A DNA stretch of 64,000 bases, from assembly GCA_032433595.1 (NCBI GenBank), contig JASWJB010000016.1, forward strand, positions 186,001-250,000, given 5' to 3'. Every line of letters begins with the position of its first letter. Position 1 is the first letter of the stretch. Below, in pieces: positions 37,576 to 50,594 of the stretch. Made by a program: the position numbers and the translations under genes. The stretch comes from Conoideocrella luteorostrata (taxonomy: Eukaryota > Ascomycota > Sordariomycetes > Hypocreales > Clavicipitaceae). Under the pieces are notes generated by a model. It did not search any database. It was not told where the DNA came from and saw only the letters and a list, made by a program, of their open reading frames with translations.

Positions 37576-38804
37576 ATGCAGTCCCTGTTCGACCTCCGCG
37601 CCGCACAACATGTTGAGCCTACCGCGGCTATAGGCGTCGACCTGCCCTTGCAGACCTCAAAAATACCAGTCGAGGGCATGGCAACCATCTTTGCTGCCAT
37701 ATCATCTACCTTCGCCGCCGCCACTGCCACCGCAGCTACCGGTACATCAACACCGACCCCGACATCTACACCCGACTCGCCTCATAATGATGGATCTGAA
37801 GGCGAATGCCAGCTGTTGGGGTCCTTTGCCCTGATTGTTCAGGCTGCGCTCGGAGGCTTGGCCTTGTTGTCATTGGTGTTCAAACGATATAGAGAGCGGC
37901 CGCAACGACCACTTAAGATTTGGTGCTTTGACGTGTCGAAACAAGTGTTTGGCTCTGTCTTGGTACACATTGCCAATATTTTCATGTCAATGCTCACCAG
38001 TGGCAGATTTTCAATAAAGCTGGAACCTGGTAACGTGCAGACTCGCGGCGAAGATCCATATGTCCCAAATCCTTGCTCATTCTACCTCCTCAACTTGGGC
38101 ATAGACGTGAGCATTCTTCTACAGCAGCCGTCATTGCAGCCACACGCTAATCTAGTAAGATATAGACAACCCTCGGAATTCCTATTCTCATAGTTCTCCT
38201 AAAGATCATAACGGGCATCGTGGCCTTCACACCGCTGGGAAAGCCGCGTGAATCCATTCAATCTGGCCACTACGGCAACCCCCCACGATCGTGGTGGTGG
38301 CTCAAGCAATCCATCATCTACTTCTGCGGCCTGTTTGGCATGAAAATCTGCGTCCTCATCATCTTCATCCTCATGCCTTGGATCTCCATAGTCGGTGACT
38401 GGGCTCTTAGCTGGACTGAAGGCAACGAAAAGCTTCAGATTGCCTTTGTCATGATGATATTCCCCCTCATAATGAATGGCCTGCAATACTACATCATCGA
38501 CTCTTTCATCAAGAAGAAAGAGGCTGAGCATGAGCGCTTGCCCGCTGACGATCCGGATCGCGACAGACACGGGGCTTACCGTTCACGAGTGCGAGGCCAG
38601 GACGAAGGCAGTGATGCCGATGACAGTGACAGCGATTATAACAGTCACAGCCGCACTGTGCGATCGAAACTGGCTCGGAGCAGCGTGGAGGAAGAATATG
38701 ATCCTGATTTGGATGGTGATGCGCCTACTATAATCGGAAGTAGCTCCAGTCGGAGTAAGACGGAGCGGACCAAAGTTCCTAAGGAGCTCTTTCCCAAGGA
38801 GTAG
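37576..38804 (+). CDS. STIMATE/YPL162C-family multi-pass membrane protein
   Basis: Two exons: 37576-38106 and 38166-38804. The 59-bp intron has a GTGAGC donor, a GCTAAT branch site and a TATAG acceptor. The acceptor was chosen because only 38166 keeps frame and restores the conserved run GID-TTLGIPILIVLLKIITG. It encodes 389 residues. Five membrane segments are visible: about 82-101, a segment containing VFGSVLVHIANIFMSML, the TTLGIPILIVLL segment, a segment around IIYFCGLFGMKICVLIIFIL, and IAFVMMIFPLIMNGLQYYII. The conserved HYGNPPRSWWWLKQ loop is present. The family (PF12400) includes the yeast vacuolar membrane protein YPL162C and human STIMATE, an ER-plasma-membrane junction protein that modulates STIM1. 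The C-terminal tail is acidic and Ser-rich. An internal ATG at residue 35 is an alternative start. Confidence 0.9.
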
Positions 38805-39651
38805 CGGCGAGGCTGTGTTTCAAAGTCTTTCCTTCAACGTTTTTTTTTGTCTGGGATTTGATTGGAGAGCAATATATTAAAGCTTCCATTTTTGGCTGAG
38901 CGGCGAAGAACATATATTATGCGACGAGCTTTTCGTAGATTTGTCAGCTAGGCGTTGGAGCACGGACATTGCGTGAGTTTTTTATAGACTGGAAGAGACT
39001 GTACATTTAAGTCGACAATTAAATCTTTTTGTGTTGGGATTGTTCAAATGGACTTCCGCCCTCAGTACCAGTCTCTACGTGTATATTGCACAGATGGAAA
39101 CAAAAAAAAAAAAAAAAACAAAAACAAAAAAAGGGTGGGAGAAGTTTTTGTACTCAATTACATCGATTTCTTTCTCGATGTCGTCTTCCCATTTTGCTCA
39201 ATTTGCAAACACGTCATTGGCCCCTAACACTATCATAATAGGGTCTAAATTCCCGGTTGAACCCAAAATAGAAACAAAGATAGAATGTCCATCCGCTCTT
39301 GTGCAGATCCTGCCTTGTTTTGATCCGAATACTTAATGTGGTCATATCTAATGATACATGAAAACAAACATGTGAAAAAAGAAAAAGGCGCCATGCCATA
39401 CCCACGTGGGGACTAAGAGTAGAAAAAGGGTGTTGATTTGTTTTCAAATCGAAGAAGAAAAAAAAAAAAAAGATCATACACGATGTGCGAAAGCTCAAAA
39501 TGCCTAGATATAATCGTGCTGGACAAAACGCCAGTTTATCCATTTTGAAACGCCTGAGAACCAAATTCGGTCTATTCCGGAAAAACGCCACGCCCATTAT
39601 TGAGCCCATGTTCTGATGCAGTGTCCTGACTGGCTTGTGAAGCGTAATTCT
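38805..39651. other. convergent intergenic region
   Basis: This is the shared 3' flank of the STIMATE-like gene (plus) and the fibroin-3-related gene (minus). It contains two long A-rich tracts (about 39099-39132 and 39451-39472). No gene was seen. Confidence 0.55.
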
Positions 39652-41658
39652 TTATCGGCCAGGCTGATATGATTTCTGCCCGGGATATGCCGCTGCCGTT
39701 GGTGGTTGACCCGGAGGGTACTGGTTGTCTTGAGGTCTTGCGTATCCAGACGTGAAGTCAAACCCGGCATTGTTGGTAATAGGAGATTGCGGTGGCGACT
39801 GCGCATAAGCATTGATTGGTGGTCGTACGGGTTTGGAGAGAGGATGGGGTCCTGGGGTGCGTTGTCGTTCCGGAGCAGGTGAATATTGCCGTTCGGGCCC
39901 TGGGGAGAAACGCCTCTCTGGACCAGGCGTGAACTGGCGCGGAGGAGCAGGTGAGTAGCCTCTATTCATATCGTTACGTGGTGATTGAGGTGATGGTCGG
40001 CCATAGCCTTGGTCGTAACGAGGACCAGGCGACCCTCGCGGAGGACGACTATATGGACTCTCACCTCGAGGTCCCGGTGTTTGTCTCGGGCCAGGTGAGT
40101 TTCTCATGCGAGGGTCCATGCCGTATGGCGGCCTGCTGTGAACCGAAGAGCTGTTCTCTCCAGTACCAGGTCGTCTTAGCCCATAGCCTTCAGGGGGGGT
40201 GCTACCCGCCAATTCCATTGGTGCTGTATGCTCAGTGGGTGATACTTGCGTCTGGTGTGTCTGAGCTGGGGTATGAACACTGTCATTACGGCTGTGAGGC
40301 ATGGATGGCATTTCGGCGAACTGCTCATGAATCTGATCCTGCCCATGACGGAGTTGACCACGAGCTTGGACCGTTACAGGGGATTGACGGCCGCCAGGAC
40401 CCAGAGCAGCTCCTACAACTGGCGGAGGAGTATAGGGCTGATTATAGGGGCTGGCCGACTGGTTCCGCACACCCATGGCATTAGTAGAACCATCAACTTC
40501 CGAGGCACCATACGGGTATGGATTGTGAGGATTGTGAGGACTGGCTGATTGACTGCGCGTCCACATGGCGCCAACAGCAGCGCCATAAGGCTGCTTCGCT
40601 ACGTCGTCATACGGCTGTTGTGCCAGAGCGCCATATGGTTGATTTTGTTGCCCAACACGGCCATGAACGGCCGTATCAGACATATGGGTTGGTTCGTCAT
40701 ATGGTTCGTCTAGGCCAAAGCCAGCTGACTGTCGGTTCGCAAAGTAATTGTTGTTATTGCTTTGGTCCCTCGCTCCATAAGGGCCCTGTCTGGGTTGATT
40801 ATAGCCAGGCGACTGTTGGTTGGGAACCAAGGCTTGTTGGCTGTGGTTGGACATCTGGCCACTGGAGCTTCCTGGAAGTCCGCCGTAGGGCCGGTTGCCG
40901 TGATGCATGCTCATGGGACTCATGGGGCTTACTGGGCCTGGAGAGGGGGCATTCATTCGCTGTCTGTTCTGGTCCAATGTGGGAGACTTTTTTAAGTTGG
41001 ACATCTCAACCTCTTCCTCCATCATAACCTTCTTGGAACTACCTTGTTCCCAACCTGGCATCTGAGGAAGGGAATCTTCGCCGCCCTTTTTCGAAACGTC
41101 AAACTCGGCATATTGAGGGGGTTCATACTTTGCGGGAGCTGGTGGTGGGAAGTGCGCTTGCATCGGCGCTTCTGTTCGGTATCCATGATGAGGTGGAATA
41201 TATGGTTCGTCGAGGTATTTGTTCTTGCGGCCACCAGGAGGATCGCAACAGCCACAGCAGTTTCCGCAGCACTTCAGACATTGGAAACAGTTGCAGCAGC
41301 AAGACAGCCCGCAACAAGCGCATCGAATGATGCACCATAGAATGCTAAAAATGATGAGACCGCCAACTATAATGACGGCAATAACTGGCCACCTAGCAGC
41401 ATGTCAGTAATCGGAGGAAGTCAGTTGGAAAAAGCGACTGGGAGGGCGGTTAGGCCATTCATACTTGCAAAATGAAGCTTTCATGCAGTTGTCCCAACTT
41501 GAAAAAGCAGTTTTTACGTCCGTGATTTTGGTTTGAGTATCCTCCACGATGTTCCTCCTCACCAAATCTTGGGCAACTCTTCTTACCAGGGCATCCTTGA
41601 TCAACTCCCAGGCTCGGGGTCGCAATGACCTTGCCATAGCAACGTCAACCGAAGGCAT
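39652..41658 (-). CDS. fibroin-3-related membrane protein
   Basis: Two exons: 41465-41658 and 39652-41392. The 72-bp intron has a GTATGA donor and a GCTAG acceptor, in phase 2. It encodes 644 residues. The N-terminal 64 residues are helical and soluble (MPSVDVAMARSLRPRAWELI...). A membrane segment at about 67-88 (PVIAVIIVGGLIIFSILWC) follows, then a very Cys-rich juxtamembrane block with about 15 Cys in 30 residues. The rest is low-complexity Pro/Gly/Tyr/Gln/Ser, with two repeat types: PYG/PYD units in the middle and R-x-[ST]-P-[GA]-P-[ER] units near the C-terminus. I recognise this architecture as the protein commonly annotated in fungal genomes as fibroin-3 related; its function is unknown. 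The CK|W junction across the intron joins the helical domain to the membrane segment, which supports the splice. The start at 41658 fits the family; the frame remains open upstream. Confidence 0.85.
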
Positions 41659-44600
41659 TATGAAGGCTTTCAAGACAGATGGGAAGCTACTATCCGACAG
41701 CTGCTTTCGAATATGAAACGATACTTTGCACTGGCAGGATCTAGCTTCCAATTCCGATGATGACCGCCATGTGACAAAGAGCGGAGTTATATATGGGAAC
41801 GGAGGCGTGAGCAATTTAACGTTGTGGAATCGTGGTAGCACAATCTCGTCGTCTGGTATAGTTGTAAGTCGGGGGGTGGTCACAGACTGTATGCACACTG
41901 TTGGAGCCGCAAGATATGCTTAATCAAGGTCTTTTCGTTCGACCTGGAATATGTATGGGTATGGTGATCCTTTTTGGGGGGTCGTGAAAGAAGATAAGAA
42001 AGCTGCAGCAAAAACGGGTTGGCAAAACCGCTGGATGCGACTGCCTACTAAGCACGCAAAAACAACCACCACGGGACAGAAAATGCGTTGTTAGGATCGT
42101 AGACGTCTTGGAAGGGTCAAAGAATGGTTCGTGGTTGTAAGCGTCGGTCCGTGTGAACTGCCAGCGGGCAGGTGGTAAAGAATGAGCGCAAATAGCGCGA
42201 CGGAGGTAAAGAACAAGTTGTAAGGAAGTCCGGCCCACGAGGCAAATAGTCTTGGTGTACACAGACTGGGAAGATGAAACGGAAATAGACGGGCTGCGCG
42301 ACCGTTTGGGAGGGGATGGTATGTGTCGCGACTCGAGATGTTCAGACGACCAAGCTCACCACCACACCATCAGCATTCGTTAGTCTACTTACTACGTTGC
42401 GTCGTATGCAGTCTGCAAGGCGAATGAAAATTGCTGGCGATGCAGAGAAAAGCGCAGGCTCGTCCATCCAAAGGCGCTTTACTCCGTACTTGAGAAAAAG
42501 ATAGAATAAAAGAGTGGCAGGCTATGGCACTAGACAACGCACCAGTCGCAGCGTCACGCAGACGATGTCGGGGGAGAAAGGGACAAAAGGAAAGCTGGCT
42601 GCGGTGCGAGAATTAGCGAGGAGGTCGGGGTGTCGGCTCCTCCATGGATCATTCCGTACGTCAGTCAGTGTCAAGGGGACAAGGAGACAAAGGAAGGAAA
42701 ATTGGGGGCTAAGCCCGAAGTCTCAGTGCCAGTTGCTCCGTACAACACAAGCAGAAAAAGGATCGACAATAGCACGACGAAGTAACTAGATGGCAAAATG
42801 GATATGGTGACAAGGATGGATGGGAAACGGCTGGCGACAGGATGTCACGTTGTCCCCTCTACTGCCACTGCCACTCCACCACAGCCAGGCCTTTTTCTGA
42901 CAGCATTTCTTTTGGCCGGCATGCGGCCTCTGCATGGAGGGGCACAGATGACATCGGGACCTGCATATTACTTTTATTGTGCACTTGCGGTTCTTATACT
43001 CCGTACTGTATATTAAGCACTAAGCACTGCTGGGTATATACAGGGTCTGGTACGGAGTACAATACAATGAGTGCAGGGGAATCTACTATTATCTGTACTA
43101 AGCCGAGCACCGTGCATGGTGTACCGATACAACCAAAAAAAAAAGCCTCTGAAGTACCTAACTAATAAGCCTTACATCCCGGACCGGGAGACTGACACCG
43201 TCCACAGACCTGGCAAGGGTTACCAGAATTGACCCGATATCGCGGATATCGCAAATTGATTGACCATGAGTATTGGCGCTATACCATTGCATGGACGGCC
43301 TGCACGACGCCAATAGTTGGGCCTGAAGTTTACTGGTGGTTGTACAACAACAGCGGGCTATTTAACACAAGTATTGTACGTATGTACTCCGTACTCTGTG
43401 CGGGAGTCCTGCGTAATGGTTCAATATGTGTCCATCCTTGTCAAGTCTTCCGGCCAAAGCTCGCCTTCGCCCCGCTGGCTCCAACGAACGGCCCCAACGC
43501 CCCCATCCCTTGCCCCTGGAAAACCGGAGCCAGAAGCTTCCACCCCTGCGCCACTTGACACTTTTCTTGCCCATTTCTTTCAGCCATGGGCTGCCTTGTG
43601 TTGGGATGCTCTCCTCCGCACTTTGTACCTAACCTAAAATTACCTCTGCAGAGGAGTCGAGTGACGAAAATGAGCAGAGCAACCGACAAAAATAAAGACG
43701 AAGAATGCTATTGTCGAGAGCAGTTAGAAAGCGTCGCAGAAGCAGCATCGGTTCTGAGCCGGAGGCGCACGTCCTTGCGCACCAACGTTCCCATCACCTC
43801 AAACATTGCCAGCATTGACTAGGAGCAGGCGCGCACATAATTACAATCAGTATTCCGTACATGTGCTCGAAACTAACAGCTACAATAGAGGAGGCCGTGA
43901 ATGACGATCTTGGAAATAGTGTGTGGTAAACCCACCGGGATCAACTACTTTGATCGACAAAGCGTATGCTAGAACTCTGTCTGGTCCGTTCGCCGGCAAA
44001 CCTTGTGTGTGTACTCCGTACAGGATTCATCACAATAACAGACGTGCAACCTCTTTTTGGCCGAGAATACAAGACTAGGGCTGCAAGTGTTGGCTAACAA
44101 GCTGCAAACATGCTGTGCGCCTATGATAATGACCTCGTCTAGTGATTGGCAAAAACACGAGGCGGTTATGGCCTACGCGTTAACCGTGTACTAAGAACTT
44201 GCGCGTTCGTTTCAGTTGGTGTCACCCTTTCTTCTTCTTCGTCTTTTCTTTTTGATCTTTTGTCTTTTCTAGACATTTAGTTAGTGCACTACGGACTACG
44301 GAGTACCAAGCCCGGACTAGTGAATGCCTCTCTGACCTGGCCTGCGTGATTGCTTCCTTTTGTGTGGTCAATGAACATAAGCAAAAACAGTTGAGACGCA
44401 GCCTGAAATCAGGGGGAAGGAGAATCAAAGGCCAGCCAGCCATAATCAGCTATTCAACATCAACCAACCCTTTCTGAACTTTTTTGAGATCAGGAACAAG
44501 AGGTGGGTCGCTCGGTTCGGCCCCTCCCAGCGAATGGATACTGACTGGCCGTCGACGTTTGCGACTCGGACAACTGCGCCTCTTCCCAGCACTTACATCA

Positions 44601-45600
44601 ACTACCAAGCAGACCGCGAGGAGGTGAATCCTAAGACGAAGACGGTGAATCATGCAGGGTGGCACAGCAGCTCGCAAATGCATGTTTTTCACGACAACAA
44701 CGGCTCGTTGAATTTTGTTGCCGCCACTCTGTCGCAGGGTACTCCGTATAGTACATGACATATAATGCATTTTTCGTGCTATTGGTGTGGAGCCTCACCT
44801 ATTACACAATTTTGCGATATAGTATGCATTCCATGAGCTGGCGCTATGATGACGCCCTTGCCCACTGCTCCTTACGGATTGCGCAAGATTCCGTTATTCC
44901 GTGCCTCAATGTACAATAGTGCGCGTGGCATAGTCTGCATACTAGTCACAGCTGTTGTCGTTGTTGTGTTGCAGCACGGTACTCCGTACTCTACTTCTAT
45001 TTTCGCTCCGGAACTATCCACAGGACGAGCTGTGACATGCTAAGAGAGAGATGGCTGCTGCCATATAGCTGACGCATATGAATTATTTACTAGGGTATGG
45101 CTGTGCAACCAGTCATGCCGCCTGTATTCATGCCCTTGTATCGTAGTTAATTTTGCATAGTAAGCTGATTGGAGTAGCGCACTCTTGCATCCCGCTTCTC
45201 ACCGCAATTGTGCGAGGGACCGTGTCGAGCCCACGTTGTCCACCGCCGTTTTGGTATTACGTGTCGATGGAATAACAGAAGTAAAACCTCCCAGTTGATG
45301 TAGGCGTCCCTGGACATATAACGGCCCTCCTTGGTAGTGTCTAATGATATTGCGAAGCACTGTGGCTGCATATGCCTCCATGGCAAACCATTCATTCATC
45401 ATTATTCGAGGTACGAGACCTTCGTGGGCATATTACCATGCTGACCAGCCACCAACAACCCGTAACACCGACAATTCAGAATTCATGGAAGACATTTCCG
45501 CCATTCTTATCGATTGCCTGAGGCCCGGGCGTAACCTCAAAAGGGCAATCTTCTACATTTGCGGCTGCATAGCCCGTCACCTGAATGTTCAGTTGGAGTA

Positions 45601-45637
<37 letters not shown>

Positions 45638-47349
45638 CATTAGCAGCTATACTAATTAGCTTGCGAAGTGTGCCATACCTACTGGATTCCTGGTGATCGC
45701 GTGAATAAGGTGGATGCCCTGCTGCTTCAGATACACCCGTGGATTGTGGATTGTGGATTTTAGTTTGAGTGTGTGTGTGTTTACGAAATAACTATGTGGT
45801 AGAATGAACATATACCCCTTTGGCCGACCACCCTTGATGTCAAGTCTCGCATTCCCATGTTAGCAGAGTTGGCCTGTAGAAATATCAGATACGGACACCG
45901 GGGCTGCCTTCACAACGCCCAACCTAAGCCTCCACGCTCGTACTCAGTCTCGACTCACCAGTTCGCCGTAAATTCACTCTGATAGGACAATGAGTAGTAA
46001 CAAAACCAGCCAGTGATGGTCCTTGCTGACGAGCCCATCCTATGTTATCTGATGCGTGTAATAACATGCAGCATGCGATACCTTGGACCAGCAATGAATA
46101 TATTGAACGCTCTCTTAATAAGTTTGTAAGTTAACACAGTTGAGAGCCTCACGCAGTTCAATTATGATCTGGCCATCGGTGCGATCATCAAATGCACACG
46201 CTTCCCCGTTGACAGCAGAACAAGAGCCACGACAAAGCAGCAGCCCGTCCCGTCCCGCAAGCAAACAAAGCCGCCAGGATGAATGATCCCTATCTTCCCA
46301 AGCCTTGCCGAGAATCTCCAGATGAGACATACGCTTGGGATATGTTTTCCGGGGCATATCTGTCTTTGTCTAAAACAATTTTGAAGCAAGAAGGATATGC
46401 TTAGGATGTTTTAACTCTGCCGGACATGTTTATTCAGGGTCTGGTAGACGAGCAGAGCTCCAGAGAGACAAAATACTTGCTGCTTCTCCATAAGCATCGG
46501 TAATATGAAAGGACTGGCATTGCGGCAAGTCGATGCCAAAATGCGATTCACGAACTCGCCAGACCATTAATACCCGTCGAATTAGTATGAATCATGAGGC
46601 ATAATGTTGAGCTGCACAGACACAGATGCAACATTTCGGAGCCGGGTTAAGGTAGCGGGGGCATTATATATCTATAGATGCCTTTATAAAGACTCTCAAA
46701 TCTAATCTGCCGGCCAACTTCCTTCGAGCTGTATAGGTATTCACTACATGGAAAATGAATGGCTAGTGTGGTTCTGAACTGACTTTCCTGAAGAAGGTGC
46801 TCTAACAGATGGCCGTGTCACACTCCATTGAATCTTGAAGCCAGTACACCGTGGCATGGATGGCCAATATCTACCTAACACAGCTACATTCTCTTTTTAG
46901 AATAATGGACATTTGATACAGCTTCATTTTCAATCTGTTGGGGTGGCGTGGAATCTGGTAGCTCACGTCACTACGACGAAGCAATTTGTCGCAATGATGA
47001 GATTCACGCTCACACATTATACGACTCCCGACTGTGAAAATCGCATTAGAAATGTGTTATCTAGGTATCGTCATTTGAAATAAATACAAAGAGGCCCATC
47101 GACCACAAAAAAAATAAAAAAATAGAAACAATGTCATGAGTCCGCTTTAACGCCCACATAATCTCGGGTGTACATACTTCGACACGCCATCATATCCTTG
47201 ATGTCGATCCTGATTGGCCTCGATATGGAAAGAAGAAGCTCATCAAAACATTTTATTCGAAGCATATTAACGGATGACAAAATCATTACCCAGCGGCGCA
47301 GGTGCCTTCTATCCTGACTGGCTGTCCCAGTCCGACCCCTTCCACCTTT
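41659..47349. other. intergenic region of about 5.7 kb
   Basis: No supported gene. The first 600 bp are the promoter side of the fibroin-3-related gene. Short frames such as 45344-45601 (plus) and 46115-46357 (minus) lack domains. The region contains palindromic motifs (42481-42489, 43050-43060, 44297-44306, near 44741 and 44981) and a compound AT/GT microsatellite (45601-45637). Confidence 0.5.
45601..45637. repeat. compound (AT)n(GT)n microsatellite
   Basis: Nine AT units run directly into about nine GT units. A shorter GTGTGTGTGT run lies about 130 bp further on. Confidence 0.92.
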
Positions 47350-47958
47350 TTACTTGCCAGGAGGAGGGCCAGCGGGGGGAGCGTAGTTGGCATCACGCTG
47401 GTAGGAGTTTTGGGGCGGCTGAACACCAGTCTGCTGGTGGCCGTAATAGCCGTCGTTGGGATTGAAAGTGGTACCGGTGTTCTGGGGCTGTTGACCGTAG
47501 GCGGGGGGGGAGTTGTAGCCTCCTACCGGCTGTTGGCTATAGTCCTGGTTGTGACCCTGATTATAACCCTGATTATAACCCTGGTTGTTGTAGTCGGGTT
47601 GGTAACTTTGGTTGTAGCCTGGCTGGTAGTTGTTCATCTGGGTCTGATCGTTGTGTTTTCCGGCGGGAGCCATCCAGCCTGTTCCGTACATGGGCGCAGC
47701 GCCACGACGACGACGGCGACGAGCAGTGCAGCTGCTCCGTTGTTAATGAATGGTGCCTAATCTCGACGCAGGTTCGGAGAGTATCCAATATACTTACGCG
47801 CACGTAAAAGCAATCAGCAAGACAAAGATGATGACTCCTGCGAGAACGACCCATCGACCCCAGTCATACCATCTATTTTGGCAGGTGTAGTAGCCATATC
47901 GGTAGGAGTAGCATTGGTATCTCTTTTCCAGGCTGGTCAGGTTATCAGTAGGCGCCAT
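47350..47958 (-). CDS. RCR-family membrane protein (Congo red resistance)
   Basis: Two exons: 47798-47958 and 47350-47731. The 66-bp intron has a GTAAGT donor and a GCAG acceptor. An earlier AG would bring an in-frame stop, so 47731 is chosen. It encodes 180 residues. The short N-terminus is Tyr/Cys-rich (RYQCYSYRYGYYTCQNRW). One membrane segment lies at about 36-57, followed by six consecutive Arg (58-63) and the signature GAAPMYGTGWM. The tail is Tyr/Asn/Gln/Gly-rich, with YNQG tandem units and a PPAY motif (129-132). The layout is that of the RCR family (PF12273). Yeast Rcr1/Rcr2 are ER/vacuolar membrane proteins that affect chitin deposition and permease sorting and bind the ubiquitin ligase Rsp5 through PY motifs. 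The PPAY motif therefore supports a trafficking-adaptor role. Confidence 0.9.
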
Positions 47959-50594
47959 CGTGACGAGATGATTGAATGCGTTCGGTGGCGACGGTTGATG
48001 AAGATGTTTGCTGGTGGCAGCCACCAAGGTGAGCGAGGGATAGATGGTCTTAGCCCTGCGAGCACGGGTTGGATGGATGGATGGATGGATGACGTGGATG
48101 AGCGGACTGAAGCTTTGCGCCAAGAAATGAATAGTGGTTCCACGAAGCCCGACACCAGACGTTAGAAATTGGGTGACTGCTGCGACGCCACGGAGTACTT
48201 GCGACGGCTAGGTCCCAGTCGCAAAAAGGTAGAGATGATAAAAATTGATGCAAAAATGTAGGATGGGAGCAATGGGGGGATCGGGGGCCTGCAAGCACTT
48301 TTGTACCAGGAAGAAAAGAAAGAAAGGAAGCAGCAGGCGGGCGCGATCTGGAGGCTCAGACCGTCGTCTATGATCATGATCAGTTCAGTGCTGGGCTGAG
48401 CCACCCAAACGAGCTAAGCCAGGCGCTTTAGCGGACTGACCGGGGCTACAAAGCCTTGGCGAGTTTACGGAGCACGCTCTGCTTGTTTCTGGGTGTGAGT
48501 TGCCTGTCTGATGACAAGCACTACGCACAAATGAAGGTGCCTGATAGCCGGACAGCTGCAGCACAATCGTACGTCTCTCTGGTAGAGCCAATCACTAAGT
48601 ACTTGAGGTAAGTGATGCCTTTAAGAGCTGTGTGTTGATGCTGGATGAAGCAATTCTCGGTGCTGATGTCCATGGCTGGATGGGTCCATTGACGACGGAT
48701 GGAGTGAACGCCGACGCGCCAGCGATGGAATTATCATGGGTATTAGAGTTAGCCCACCTCCACCTCCGCCTCTTACTATACTCTACCTTAGAGCCCTCTC
48801 TTGCCTCTGTGGCTGTGCCATCGGGTGGTTTGCCCGGCTCACGTCTTTCATTTAATGTTTTGTGAAATAAAAGGTGTGGCGGCGCCAATCGCTTGTTGGG
48901 GCAGCAGAATGTCATCTCTATCGTTGCAGCGCTCCGTACTCTGTAGTGTACGGAGTACTCCGTAGTGTACTCCCTGGTTTTGCAATCTTCAGTGGATCAT
49001 CTCATCTCCCCGTGGCTCGATATTGGGAAATGGTCCCGTCAGTCTGCAAGGCTGAAGCAAGAAGAGGCTGACTGCAGAGATCCAGACCAAGCCTCTAGTG
49101 TCCATATGGCCCAGAGTATTGGAACTAATTAATTGCGCTTGCTAGTGAACCCAGACGCAGACTCAAACCTCGACTATGCCTTGCTTGCTGTGCGCATGCG
49201 CCACACGCTCTCTGCAGCTCTGACTCTGCGGATTATTTACCAAATGCGGAGGACGGAGTCCATACGACACAATACGCAAATGTGTCTTTCAAAAGGCAAC
49301 AAGCTAACTGTAGTAAGCATGAATGCGGATTGTGGGTCAGCCAGGCCACAAAGCCACACCTTAGTTGCGTGAAGTGGTCAAATGATTCCAAGGTTCTAAA
49401 ATTCAGGCTCAATGGGGTAGTATTACGTACGGCGTCAGCTTCTGTATTGGCGCCGAAAGCAAGGTTCTTGCGCCGCCCACCGATGGACGGAACACGCAGC
49501 GGACCAGACTCTGCCTGCCTTCGCCTCGCTGATCTTGTCAGGTTAATCCCAGATATGGCTTAATGCAGGGCTTTTCGGGTTCGATGACCTCCACAATCGC
49601 ATCATGGGTGATGTGACTGAGCTTGTACTCCGTATTGTTGGGTCGTATTATTTATCAATACGCCTGTTGTGTCTTACGGAGCATGTTGTGTTGGCCCCGC
49701 AGCTGACACATCAAAGTCGACGAGTATGGAATATGGAATACTGACACATTAACAAAGGCCGACGACGACTGTTATGCACACTGTGCGGCATGACATCACA
49801 GTGCAGGAATACAAGTATGTTGGTCTTTTATGAAAGACTCGCTTTTTCATTACAAATTCAATTAAACTCTCAAACACTCTTAGGTAGTAGGGTGGCGTAT
49901 TTTATGTTGGCATAGAGGCATTTGTCGCAATGAAAACGCTGGAATAACGCGACGCGCCCGTGGCCACGCGGCAGAAGATGATCATCTGTTGCTTTCCCTC
50001 TGCAACGTCGGCCCTCGAGAATCCTTAAACCTCTGGTATTCCCTCCTTCCTCTCGCATATCTTCCGTCCGCCACATTTCACTTCGGCGAAGCACTCCATG
50101 GATGGAGGCAAACACCGTTCGAAACAGCAATCGGTAAAGAAGCATTATAAAAACACAAACTGATATCCCCTCACACTAATCATATCCGAGAAAACTCAAC
50201 TCCAGCTCAAAATGTTCAATGCACAAAATGAACAGACAAAAATCTTTTCTTTTGTCGTGTGGGACAGGGTGCGGTATATGATTGAGCATCCCATTCCATA
50301 GCCGTTTATCCTGCTCCAACTTGTCCTAATGCTTGCGTGGTATCGTAACGTGTGTAGGTCGTAGGGTCGTTCCCGAAAAGAATGGCATGTCAAGGTGCTT
50401 TTTGATGTCCTCGCTATGGGACGGTAATGGGGGCAGTGGCCCGATTAAAATTTAATGAAGTCGATAATAGACGTTGTGAATCAAAGTAGTCTGGTAATAA
50501 AGCTCCCTGAAACGCCTTGCGTGATAAACAAACCCCCGAGCCTATCTATGTGAGAAGAAAATCAAAGTTTCCGACAGCCTGGTTGTATAGTTTA
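47959..50594. other. intergenic region
   Basis: No supported gene. It contains a GGAT array (48071-48090) in the 5' flank of the RCR gene and a dense cluster of ACTCCGTAC-type motifs at about 48932-48970. The right end is the 3' flank of the minus-strand gene at 50595-51262. Confidence 0.5.
48071..48090. repeat. GGAT tetranucleotide repeat
   Basis: Five perfect GGAT copies, about 110 bp upstream of the RCR start codon, probably in its 5' UTR or promoter. Confidence 0.88.

Noticed and set aside
39951..41027. Long plus-strand frames
   Set aside because: Antisense shadows of the low-complexity tail of the fibroin-3-related gene.
46115..46357. 80-codon minus-strand frame with plausible composition
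   Set aside because: No domain and no convincing upstream exon. Isolated in a region without other coding signal.
47302..47760. 152-codon plus-strand frame with hydrophobic repeats
   Set aside because: Antisense shadow of the repetitive Tyr/Asn/Gln tail of the RCR gene.
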